A stretch of DNA of 64,000 nt from JANPLN01 sp043757265 (GTDB taxonomy: Bacteria; Bdellovibrionota; Bdellovibrionia; Bdellovibrionales; JAGQZY01): the NCBI GenBank assembly GCA_043757265.1, contig JAYUQP010000084.1:1-64000 (forward strand), in the 5' to 3' direction. Positions 17,273-24,558 of this stretch are shown in pieces; position 1 is the first letter of the stretch; each line of letters begins with the position of its first letter. The position numbers and the translations under genes are program-made. A model generated the notes under the pieces. It was not told where the DNA came from, searched no databases, and saw only the letters and a list, made by a program, of their open reading frames with translations.

Positions 17273-18444
17273 ACGCGCTCTACGATCATTGCTACGGCTT
17301 CGCCTCCACCGATGCAAAGGGTCACTAGTCCAAACTTTTTATTTTGAGTTTTTAAAGCATGAACAAGCGTGGTGAGTAAGCGGGCCCCGCTACCACCAAT
17401 GGGATGGCCAATGGCAATGGCACCGCCATGAACGTTCACTTTATTTCGCGGAATTTTGCATTCGCGCATGGCTGCAAGTGTGACCACAGCAAAAGCCTCG
17501 TTAATTTCGAACAGGTCAATTTGATCCACGGTCATTTGAGCCTGTTCACAGGCACGTTTTATGGCGGTGACTGGCGCCGTGGTAAACCATTTTGGATCAT
17601 GTGCAAATGTTGAATGAGAAATAATTTTTGCAAGCGGCGTTATATTTGCACTCTGCACAAATTTTTCGCTGGCCAAAATCACACAGGCAGCTCCATCGTT
17701 AATCTTTGAAGCGTTAGCCGCAGTGATTGTTCCATCTTTGCTGAAGGCGGGGCGGAGTGATGGGATTTTATCAAACTTTACTCGAGCGGGCTCTTCGTCT
17801 TGCGTGACTGAAATGGTTTTATCTTTCATCGCAATTTCTACAGGCGAAATTTCGTTGTCAAACCATCCATTTTTTTGCGCAGCAAGGGCAAGCTCGTAAC
17901 TTTCTTTAGCAAATTGATCTTGCTCCTCACGTGTAAAGCGGTGCTCGCGAACGCAAAGCTCGGCAGCTTCGCCCATATGAAAGTTGTTGTAAGGATCCCA
18001 AAGGCCATCTTTGACCATGGAGTCGGTTGCCGAGATCGGTCCCATGCGATAACCGGCCCGGGAGTTTTCGAGCAGATGCGGCGCCAACGACATATTTTCC
18101 TGACCGCCGGCGACGACAACCTCGCTTCGACCTAAAGCAATTGCATCAGCTCCAAGCATGACCGCCTTGAGACCCGATCCGCAAACTTTATTAATCGTCA
18201 TACAAGGGACCGATGAGGGAAGACCAGCTCCGAGAGCGGCTTGGCGCGCAGGGGCCTGGCCGACTCCGGCGGTGAGAACTTCGCCAAAAATGACCTCGCT
18301 TACGTCTTCAGGTTTTATGTTCGCTTTTTCGAGAGCACTTTTGATCACGATAGACCCGAGTTTAGGTGCGGCTATGCCGCTTAAAACTCCTTGAAAACTG
18401 CCAACCGGGGTTCGTGTTGCTGCGATGATGTATGATGAATTCAT
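17269..18444 (-). CDS. Acetyl-CoA C-acetyltransferase (thiolase)
   Basis: The 391-residue thiolase has all three catalytic motifs: Cys88 in NKVCGSGLKAV, His in NVHGGAIAIGHPIGGSGAR and Cys in TLCIGGGEAVA. The start at 18444 is fixed by GGGAGGA four bases upstream. It splits acetoacetyl-CoA to two acetyl-CoA (or condenses them). As first gene of an operon with scoA and scoB it points to breakdown of acetoacetate or of amino acids that yield it, which fits a predator living on prey protein; that ecological link is inference. Confidence 0.93.
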   Translation of the reverse strand: MNSSYIIAATRTPVGSFQGVLSGIAAPKLGSIVIKSALEKANIKPEDVSEVIFGEVLTAGVGQAPARQAALGAGLPSSVPCMTINKVCGSGLKAVMLGADAIALGRSEVVVAGGQENMSLAPHLLENSRAGYRMGPISATDSMVKDGLWDPYNNFHMGEAAELCVREHRFTREEQDQFAKESYELALAAQKNGWFDNEISPVEIAMKDKTISVTQDEEPARVKFDKIPSLRPAFSKDGTITAANASKINDGAACVILASEKFVQSANITPLAKIISHSTFAHDPKWFTTAPVTAIKRACEQAQMTVDQIDLFEINEAFAVVTLAAMRECKIPRNKVNVHGGAIAIGHPIGGSGARLLTTLVHALKTQNKKFGLVTLCIGGGEAVAMIVERV

Positions 18445-18527
18445 GTAATCCTCCCAATGAATGGAGGGATAAAACACGGCTTTGAGTGCGAAGTAAAGTG
18501 CCGAGGCAAAGACATATAGATGCACAG

Positions 18528-18533
18528 TATAAT
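18528..18533 (+). promoter_or_regulatory. Candidate -10 box of the histone-like gene
   Basis: TATAAT lies 37 nt before the start at 18570. No convincing -35 box is seen at 17 nt, but the box sits inside a TGCA-flanked imperfect palindrome (18521-18538). Confidence 0.35.
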
Positions 18534-18569
18534 TATGCAGTGGGCCTATTGACTCTAAACAGGAGATGA

Positions 18570-19427
18570 ATGAATGCTAGCGGAATGTCTCAAAAAGCAA
18601 AAAAAGCAAAAAAAATCGCAAAAGCTGCAAAAAAAGCAAAAACAATTGCGCCAAAGTCTAAAAAACCGGCAAAAGCCTCGGCTAAACCAGCGGTGAAGTC
18701 GGCCGGCAAGCCCGCTAGCAAGGCAAAATCTCCAGCTGCGAAACTGGTCAAAAAAGTAGCTAAAAAATTAGTTGAAAAGCTATTGCCGAAGAAAAAATTG
18801 GCAGCTCCTCCGAAGGCCAAAAAGGCAATTAAAGAGGAGCCCAAAAAAGAAGCTGCAAAAAAAGATGCTCCAAAAGACAATTTAAAAGCTGCGCTGAAAG
18901 ACATCGGACCAAAAGAGGCCGCCAAAGGCGAGCCATCTTCTGTCACGGTAAAGGTCAAAAAAATTGCCAGCCCGAAAACCCTACAAGCAAAGGGCTCCGT
19001 GGTCGAAGTAGTGCCGGCAGTTGTAGACGTAAAAAACGAAAGCAAAACCGTTAAAGACATTATTCTGACCGATGCCGAAGGCCGTATTCTTTGCCGGGTC
19101 AAAGATTGCGATCAACCCTCCGTTGTCGAAAGCTATTGCCGATACCATTACCTTTTTTATTGGAAAAAAATCCAAAATCGTAAAAAAATCCTCTCCGAGG
19201 GAAAACTCGAACAGTATATCGAGGAACTCACATCTCGCTATCCACTCAAGTTCTTAGAATTAATTCGCAAGGATTTAAGCTCAGAACCAGATTTCATGAG
19301 TGCCATTCAGGAACTTGATATCGACGAAGCCAGCACAGATGTGGACAGCTTTGAAGATGAAAATTTCATGGAAGAGGTAAGAGGGATAAGCTCCGTCGAC
19401 ACAGAACGGGTCGACGACGAATACTAG
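18570..19427 (+). CDS. Histone-H1-like lysine-rich protein with a Cys/His zinc-binding-like domain
   Basis: The 285-residue protein has an N-terminal ~130 residues made of Lys, Ala and Pro repeats (KKAKK, PAKA, SAKPA), like bacterial histone H1 homologues and AlgP-type tails that bind DNA. After a linker it has a compact domain at ~165-235 with CRVKDCDQPSVVESYCRYHY, a Cys-x4-Cys ... Cys-x2-His set suited to binding zinc, then WKKIQNRKKIL. The C-terminus is acidic. AGGAG four bases upstream supports 18570. A role in nucleoid or RNA-associated functions is likely but unproven. Its stop codon opens a long hairpin. Confidence 0.8.
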   Translation: MNASGMSQKAKKAKKIAKAAKKAKTIAPKSKKPAKASAKPAVKSAGKPASKAKSPAAKLVKKVAKKLVEKLLPKKKLAAPPKAKKAIKEEPKKEAAKKDAPKDNLKAALKDIGPKEAAKGEPSSVTVKVKKIASPKTLQAKGSVVEVVPAVVDVKNESKTVKDIILTDAEGRILCRVKDCDQPSVVESYCRYHYLFYWKKIQNRKKILSEGKLEQYIEELTSRYPLKFLELIRKDLSSEPDFMSAIQELDIDEASTDVDSFEDENFMEEVRGISSVDTERVDDEY

Positions 19428-19549
19428 ATTCGTTCTAAAATTTCCGGAGCCTTCGTTACTCAGCCAATCCCCTTGTGAGGGCTACGGGAAGTAGCCCTCC
19501 GCGGTGCTTGGCTTCGCGCCTCGGCTGCGAAAATTTGAGAACGAATCTA
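19425..19549 (+). terminator. Long branched hairpin starting on the stop codon (H3)
   Basis: A 19-nt arm beginning with the TAG stop (19425-19443) pairs with 19531-19549 with one mismatch. Inside are a further AGCC/GGCT and GCCAA/TTGGC pairing and a strong hairpin GGGCTAC-GGGAA-GTAGCCC. There is no T-tract at the 3' end, so it may be a processing or stability element, or a structured RNA, rather than a plain terminator. Its core differs from that of the two other long hairpins. Confidence 0.6.
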
Positions 19550-19562
19550 ACTTAGTGATGGT

Positions 19563-19711
19563 AGCGCGTTCCGCGCTGCAGATGCTGTTGAGATTTCGAG
19601 TGCAGTCAGTAGAGTCATTTACACCTGGCGCGTTCCGCGCTTCTGATGTAACGCATCCCAAAGTAAATCAAGCTGGTCATTCTTTGTTTAGCGCGTTCCA
19701 CGGTGTTCATG
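19563..19711. repeat. Three spaced palindromic repeats (CRISPR-like spacing, no cas)
   Basis: AGCGCGTTCCGCGCT occurs at 19563, as GGCGCGTTCCGCGCT at 19627, and in degenerate form (AGCGCGTTCCACGGT) at 19690. A less conserved -GATG or -CATG tail makes each unit about 22 nt. The intervening 41-42 nt are unrelated to one another. Each perfect unit can form a short hairpin with a TTC loop. There are only three units and no cas genes, so this is probably a palindromic intergenic repeat rather than a CRISPR array. Confidence 0.5.
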
Positions 19712-19773
19712 CAAATATCTAACTCGCAATTTTACTTACTCACATGAAATTTAGTTTCTGCTAGTGCCTTTTA

Positions 19774-21471
19774 TTAGCCGAAGGTGAAGGAGTAGGCTTC
19801 GGCGCCTTTTTGTTGGAATTCGATTTCGAAGGTGTGGGGGGTTTTGATTTCTTTGTCTTGGAGACGGAGGAGTTGGTAGAGTCTTTGGGATTTGATTTGG
19901 CCTTCGCCGTTTTGGTTGGTGTCTAGGCCGTGATTTTTTCCGGGAGGGGCTCCGTCGATTTTTACTTTGAATGGGATTGGTGATCCTGGTGTTCCGAGGA
20001 CGAGGTGGAGGTCGCGGGCTTGGAAGCGATATAAGATTTTGGCATTTGGTTGCGTGGTCACAGATCTTTCCTTTTCGATCTGCCACGCGCCCGCCAGGGA
20101 CCACTGGTTTAATAGCAGATTTGAGGGCTCTGAATAGTTGAAGGTTTTATCTTTTTGTGGGGAGCTGATGTTTGTAAAGTTTTTGATGCGTGCATATCCA
20201 ATATAGGTTTCGGGAGATTTTACGTTTGCGTAAAAACTTTTTTGTTGAACGCCCGTCGCTTCTATCTTTGAGTCGAACCCTGAATAAACCAGCGGGACGT
20301 TCGTTCCATCTTCCTTAAGAAGTTGACGAAGGACGGCTTCGGATTCTGCGTATTTGCCTTCACCAAAATGATGGTGGCGAATTTTCCCCTGTCGATCCAC
20401 AAAGTAGTGAGCGGGCCAGTATCGGTTTTTGAAGTCGCGCCAAATATGGTAGGAGTTATCAATTACAACGGGGTAGGTTATGCCGAGGTCTGAAACAGCG
20501 ATTTGCACATTCTCTATTTTCTTTTCGAACGCAAATTCTGGTGTGTGTACACCAATTACTACAAATCCCGCACCCTTGTATCTTTCATACCAGGCTTTAA
20601 CGTAGGGAAGAGTGCGTAAACAATTTATACAGGAGTAGGTCCAAAAGTCGATCAGCACAACTTTACCTCGAAGTGCGCTCGTATCTAATGCTGCGGAGTT
20701 CATCCAGATCGTATCTGGTGGGAATTCGGGAAGCTCGATAGGATGGTCACTTTTTGGTTTGTACCCAGCAAAAGATAACAGTCTGTTCTCGATAGTGTCG
20801 GTGCTGAATTTTGAAAGTTGCGTGAGAAGCTTTTGATCGAGTCTAAAGTAAATCATCGTTACGCCGCAAAGAACTGCGACGCCGATGACTCTCTTGATAA
20901 CTTTCTCCATCCCCAGAACAATTTTTAATTTCGTAAGTAAGCGGTTGCCGGCGACAAGTGCCACGGAAAGAGATGTTGCCGCTCCCAGTGAATAGGCGAT
21001 GAGCAAAACCGTCGACGAGCCCGCGTCCTCTTGCGATGCGGCCCCAGTAAGAATAAGTCCAAGGATCGGGCCCGCGCAGGGCGCCCATAAAAGACCCGTG
21101 CTTATGCCAATCAAAAGCGAGCTTTGCGGACTGTTGTCCAGGGCATTTTGTCCAATTTTCGCGCCCAATCGGCTGAACGGGGACATTAAGATTTCGGTGA
21201 TTTTTGGAAAGATAAAAGACAAACCAAATACTGTCATCAACATCAGGGCGAGCCACCTGCCGATTTCGTTGGCACGACCGATCCATTCGCCGCCGACAAT
21301 TGCGAAGCTTGAAAAAAACGAAAACGTGAGAGCCATTCCTAATAAAAGCGGCAATCTATTTTTCCAAAACGAACTTTGCGCCTTCGTAAAAATCAAGGGA
21401 AGTACAGGGAGGATACAAGGACTGAAAATGGTAAGGGCGCCAGCTAAGTAGGAAACTAAGATCAGGAGCAT
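19774..21471 (-). CDS. DipZ-like protein: CcdA membrane domain, TlpA thioredoxin and C-terminal CBM-like domain
   Basis: The 565-residue protein has three parts. Residues 1-225 are a CcdA/DsbD-type six-helix membrane domain with redox cysteines in FSPCILPVLP and WAPCAGPILG. Residues ~250-400 form a periplasmic TlpA-like thioredoxin with active site YSCINCLRTLPY. The last ~150 residues are a beta-rich, carbohydrate-binding-module-like domain seen in mycobacterial DipZ. It carries electrons from cytoplasmic thioredoxin across the membrane. It lies 9 nt after a secreted MsrB, with which it forms an operon, and opposite a secreted MsrA, so it probably supplies reductant to both. AGAGG precedes the ATG. 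Confidence 0.9.
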   Translation of the reverse strand: MLLILVSYLAGALTIFSPCILPVLPLIFTKAQSSFWKNRLPLLLGMALTFSFFSSFAIVGGEWIGRANEIGRWLALMLMTVFGLSFIFPKITEILMSPFSRLGAKIGQNALDNSPQSSLLIGISTGLLWAPCAGPILGLILTGAASQEDAGSSTVLLIAYSLGAATSLSVALVAGNRLLTKLKIVLGMEKVIKRVIGVAVLCGVTMIYFRLDQKLLTQLSKFSTDTIENRLLSFAGYKPKSDHPIELPEFPPDTIWMNSAALDTSALRGKVVLIDFWTYSCINCLRTLPYVKAWYERYKGAGFVVIGVHTPEFAFEKKIENVQIAVSDLGITYPVVIDNSYHIWRDFKNRYWPAHYFVDRQGKIRHHHFGEGKYAESEAVLRQLLKEDGTNVPLVYSGFDSKIEATGVQQKSFYANVKSPETYIGYARIKNFTNISSPQKDKTFNYSEPSNLLLNQWSLAGAWQIEKERSVTTQPNAKILYRFQARDLHLVLGTPGSPIPFKVKIDGAPPGKNHGLDTNQNGEGQIKSQRLYQLLRLQDKEIKTPHTFEIEFQQKGAEAYSFTFG

Positions 21472-21480
21472 GCAGCCTCT

Positions 21481-21984
21481 TTATTTCTTTTTTTCGAATG
21501 ATTTTTCGTAGATTCCAAAACCTTCGGCCTTCAGTCTATTTTTGGGAATAAATTTTAATGCTGCTGAGTTGATACAGTAGCGCAAGCCCGTTGGCCTGGG
21601 TCCGTCTTTAAAAACATGTCCGAGATGGGAGTTTGCATTTTTACTCCGAACTTCTGTGCGAGAAGCAAAAAGCCCTTTATCGGTTTTCTCAACAATATTT
21701 TCTGAAACTAAAGGTTTGGTAAAACTGGGCCAGCCCGTGCCCGAATCGTACTTATCTAATGAGCTGAACAAAGCCTCCCCCGAAACGATATCGACGTAAA
21801 TTCCTTCCTCTTTGCTTTTCCAGTAAAGATTTTGATACGCAGGTTCAGTACCTTCGTGCTGGGTTACGTTGTATTGCATGGGAGTTAGTTTTCTTTTCAG
21901 TTCCTCGTCCCGGCTGTCGGCTGCAGATGCTGGCGAGGTAAGGTAGGTAAATAATGTAACATAAACGCAGGATAATACTTTCAT
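21481..21984 (-). CDS. msrB: Secreted methionine-(R)-sulfoxide reductase MsrB
   Basis: The 167-residue product starts with a signal peptide (MKVLSCVYVTLFTYLTSPASA). The start at 21984 is fixed by GAGGTG. The MsrB domain has SGTGWPSFTKP, RSKNANSHLGHVF and the catalytic cysteine in RYCINSAALKF. The CxxC zinc pairs of many MsrB proteins are absent. It reduces methionine-R-sulfoxide in exported proteins and needs a thiol donor, which the adjacent DipZ-like protein can supply. It is the first gene of the operon and divergent from msrA. Confidence 0.93.
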   Translation of the reverse strand: MKVLSCVYVTLFTYLTSPASAADSRDEELKRKLTPMQYNVTQHEGTEPAYQNLYWKSKEEGIYVDIVSGEALFSSLDKYDSGTGWPSFTKPLVSENIVEKTDKGLFASRTEVRSKNANSHLGHVFKDGPRPTGLRYCINSAALKFIPKNRLKAEGFGIYEKSFEKKK

Positions 21985-22105
21985 CTGGCACCTCAAAAAA
22001 AGAATAAGATAAGAGCGCGGCATGTACAAATTGTAATTTTATAATAGACTGATGAGCAATGACCGCCTTGATAAATGCGCAAAGGTGAAGGCCTTGGAGG
22101 TTGCA

Positions 22106-22669
22106 ATGAAAAGTTTATTTTTGTTATTATCATTTTGCTGGTTGCAGGTTTTTTCTGCGCAACTGAACAGCAAAGTGGAAACTGCGACTTTTGCAGCAGG
22201 TTGCTTTTGGGGAACAGAAGATTTTTTTAGAAAAATCCCTGGAGTGATCAGCACGCGGGTGGGTTACGCCGGTGGGACTTTGGACAACCCAAAATACAGC
22301 GACATGAAGGGTGGTAAAACAAAGCATGCAGAAACTGCTGAGATTCAATTTGATCCTAAAAAAGTGAGTTATGTAAAGCTCCTTGAGCAATTTTTTAAAA
22401 TGCACGATCCCACCACCAAAGATCGACAGGGAAACGACGTCGGGAACCAGTATCGGTCGGCCATTTTTTATCACACAGCAGAGCAAAAGAAGGCGGTGGA
22501 TGACTTTATCGAAAAAGTAAATAAATCGAAAGCTTGGAAAGCTCCCGTGGTCACCGAAGTGATGGAGGCTAAGAAATTTTGGCCGGCCGAGGAAGTCCAT
22601 CAAAAATACTTACAAAAAAATCCAAATGGCTATGACAACCATTATTTAAGACCACTCAGCTTCGATTAG
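22106..22669 (+). CDS. msrA: Secreted methionine-(S)-sulfoxide reductase MsrA
   Basis: The 187-residue product has a signal peptide (MKSLFLLLSFCWLQVFS). GGAGG five bases before the ATG at 22106 decides the start. The catalytic motif GCFWGTEDFF is followed by GYAGG, FKMHDPTTKDRQGNDVG and the C-terminal QKYLQKNPNGY, all MsrA marks. It repairs methionine-S-sulfoxide in the envelope, complementing the divergent MsrB. Probable shared regulation comes from the ~120-bp divergent promoter region, which contains a TATAAT at 22040-22045. Confidence 0.93.
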   Translation: MKSLFLLLSFCWLQVFSAQLNSKVETATFAAGCFWGTEDFFRKIPGVISTRVGYAGGTLDNPKYSDMKGGKTKHAETAEIQFDPKKVSYVKLLEQFFKMHDPTTKDRQGNDVGNQYRSAIFYHTAEQKKAVDDFIEKVNKSKAWKAPVVTEVMEAKKFWPAEEVHQKYLQKNPNGYDNHYLRPLSFD

Positions 22670-22717
22670 GGTCGGTCCGAAATGCAGCCGATTTAGTCAT
22701 GTTTTTTAAGAAAGTTG

Positions 22718-22780
22718 TCCCATTAATTGAGCAAAGTAAAATAATTTCCTGTAAGTTCTGTTAGCGCATCCCATTAATTG
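22718..22780. promoter_or_regulatory. Exact 12-nt direct repeat before the gliding-motor operon
   Basis: TCCCATTAATTG occurs at 22718-22729 and 22769-22780, 51 bp apart, which is close to five helical turns. Each contains the palindromic ATTAAT core. It lies 95-157 bp before exbB, so a regulator-binding role is plausible. No regulator gene is adjacent. Confidence 0.45.
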
Positions 22781-22874
22781 TGTACTTATCTCCACCAATT
22801 TTAAATTTTGGTTTGAAGTCAGTTGTGATTGTGTTCTGATTTTTTCGAACGATCAATCTACAGGGGGAAAGTTA

Positions 22875-23555
22875 ATGTTAGCAAAAATCGCAATGGCATT
22901 TGAACAAGGCGGATTCTGGATGTATCCGATCATGATTATTCAGCTCATCTCTATCGCTATCATCATCGAACGTGTTTACTTTTTATTTTTGAAACGTAAA
23001 ACCAACAACGTAGAGTTTGTTTCTCAGATGGAAGACACCATACGCCGCGGAGATATTGATACGGTTATTCAAAAAACCGAGGGCATGCGCGATAGCACCC
23101 TGGCCACCGCTATTTTTGCTGGCGCAACGGCTGCTAAAAACTTAGGTGGAAAAGAAGAAATTCAAGGGCGCATGGATGAAGTTCTCATCGCCGAAAATGC
23201 GGCACTGGACAAGCGTACGTCCTTCCTATCTATGCTTGGTAACGTAGCCACTCTCACCGGACTTCTAGGCACAATTACCGGGATGATTAAGTCGTTCGCA
23301 GCTGTTTCCTATGCCAACCCTTCAGAAAAAGCAGCACTTCTATCAGCTGGTATTTCTGAGGCAATGAATGCAACAGCTTACGGGCTGATCACCGCGATTC
23401 CGGCCCTTGTTGCCTACGCGATTCTTGTAAACCGCACAAACGTTTTGATGGAAGAGCTTACGCAAGGGGCATTAAAGGCGTTTAACCTTTTAAGCTACTC
23501 CTATGATCCAATGACCGTAAAAGGGTTGCGCTACAAAAACACGTCAGCCGAGTAG
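22875..23555 (+). CDS. MotA/TolQ/ExbB proton-channel protein (AglR-like)
   Basis: The 226-residue protein has three transmembrane helices: ~15-35 (MYPIMIIQLISIAIIIERVY), ~115-140 (LGNVATLTGLLGTITGMIKS) and ~160-185 (NATAYGLITAIPALVAYAIL). These include the TolQ/ExbB LLGTxxGM and AxxTxxGLxxAIPA motifs. With ExbD subunits it forms a proton-driven stator. The downstream AgmX-like, TPR and outer-membrane genes match the Agl/Glt gliding motor of Myxococcus and Bdellovibrio, where this slot is AglR. AGGGGGA precedes the ATG, and the ATG opens a ~12-kb operon. Confidence 0.92.
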   Translation: MLAKIAMAFEQGGFWMYPIMIIQLISIAIIIERVYFLFLKRKTNNVEFVSQMEDTIRRGDIDTVIQKTEGMRDSTLATAIFAGATAAKNLGGKEEIQGRMDEVLIAENAALDKRTSFLSMLGNVATLTGLLGTITGMIKSFAAVSYANPSEKAALLSAGISEAMNATAYGLITAIPALVAYAILVNRTNVLMEELTQGALKAFNLLSYSYDPMTVKGLRYKNTSAE

Positions 23556-23586
23556 TTTGTAATCTTTTTCTTCGAGGGGGGCTTCG

Positions 23587-24042
23587 ATGAAGCATGGCAA
23601 AAAACATTTGGATTTTGAAATCAATCTTATACCGTTTATTGATTTATTATCAGCGTGCATTTGCTTTCTACTTTTAACAGCTGTTTGGGTCCAGGTGGGC
23701 ACACTAGACGTAAAACAAGCAGTAGGGGGTCAGCCGGCGAGTGAAACTCCTAAAAAGCCCACACTTTGGGTCAATATGGGAAATGGTGGAGAACTAGCCA
23801 TTAACATTCAAGACTCCGACAAGGTTCCTGCAAAGCTTCGCAAATTTGTAGTTAAGGGGCTCGATGGAAAAGCCAACTATGCAGATTTAGAAACAGTGAT
23901 CACAGAACTTAAAAATTTTGAACCGAATCTACGTACAGCCTTGATTCAGCCTCAAGCACAATCGATCTACGAGGATATGATCGTGCTGATGGATCAATTT
24001 AAAAAACAAGGCCTTATCGATTTAGGAGTGTCGCCGTTATGA
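23587..24042 (+). CDS. ExbD/TolR-family protein 1 (AglQ/AglS-like)
   Basis: The 151-residue protein has a short cytoplasmic start, one transmembrane helix (~13-33, INLIPFIDLLSACICFLLLT) holding the proton-binding aspartate in PFIDLLS, and a periplasmic domain. GAGGGGGG directly upstream gives strong translation. It overlaps the second ExbD by ATGA, so both are made together, as with AglQ and AglS in Myxococcus. Confidence 0.9.
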   Translation: MKHGKKHLDFEINLIPFIDLLSACICFLLLTAVWVQVGTLDVKQAVGGQPASETPKKPTLWVNMGNGGELAINIQDSDKVPAKLRKFVVKGLDGKANYADLETVITELKNFEPNLRTALIQPQAQSIYEDMIVLMDQFKKQGLIDLGVSPL

Positions 24043-24533
24043 TGTCGAACGCTACAGTTAAGCCAACTTTTTTTAACACGCTAGCCGGGGTTTCTATTTT
24101 GAATCCCAAACATGCGCGCCAAAAACGTAATATTTTTTCTGATTTGCTGCTCACTGCGCTGATTGATGCATTCTCCATTCTCGTCATTTTTTTATTAATG
24201 AGTTTCTCCTCAACTGGAGAGCTTTTGACTTTGGGAAAAGACATGGAGCTTCCAAAAGCGGCGCTTGGCGATGTTATCGAACGAAATCCCGTTATTAAAA
24301 TTGATGGGGATAAATTATTTTTAGAAGATAAGGAAATTAAAGAGGCGGATTTGGTTGCTGCACTCATGGGGTTGCGCGAGCAACATAAAGAGCTACATCC
24401 TGATGCAGAATTTCCTGGAATCGTTACCGTTCAGGCAGATCGGCGTGTTCAATTTACACAAATGAATTCGATTATTCTGGCTACGGGAAATGCCGGGTTT
24501 AGCGATATTAAATTTGCCATTTTGATGAAGTAA
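24039..24533 (+). CDS. ExbD/TolR-family protein 2 (AglS/AglQ-like)
   Basis: The 164-residue protein begins within the stop codon of the first exbD (ATGATG). It has a cytoplasmic stretch of ~35 residues, one transmembrane helix (~38-58, LLLTALIDAFSILVIFLLMS) with the key Asp in LIDAFSIL, and an ExbD periplasmic fold (ELPKA, VIKIDGDKLFLEDKEI, VTVQADRRVQF). Paired, non-identical ExbD subunits are the hallmark of the Agl motor. Confidence 0.9.
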   Translation: MMSNATVKPTFFNTLAGVSILNPKHARQKRNIFSDLLLTALIDAFSILVIFLLMSFSSTGELLTLGKDMELPKAALGDVIERNPVIKIDGDKLFLEDKEIKEADLVAALMGLREQHKELHPDAEFPGIVTVQADRRVQFTQMNSIILATGNAGFSDIKFAILMK

Positions 24534-24558
24534 TTTGCTAAATGATTAGGGGGTGGGC

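Noticed and set aside
18590..19102. Ala/Phe-rich frame antisense to the histone-like gene
   Set aside because: Lys-codon-rich sequence reads as Phe/Leu on the opposite strand; no ribosome binding site.
19563..19711. CRISPR array
   Set aside because: Only three units, one of them degenerate, short (about 22 nt) with variable tails, and no cas genes in the window; kept as a palindromic repeat.
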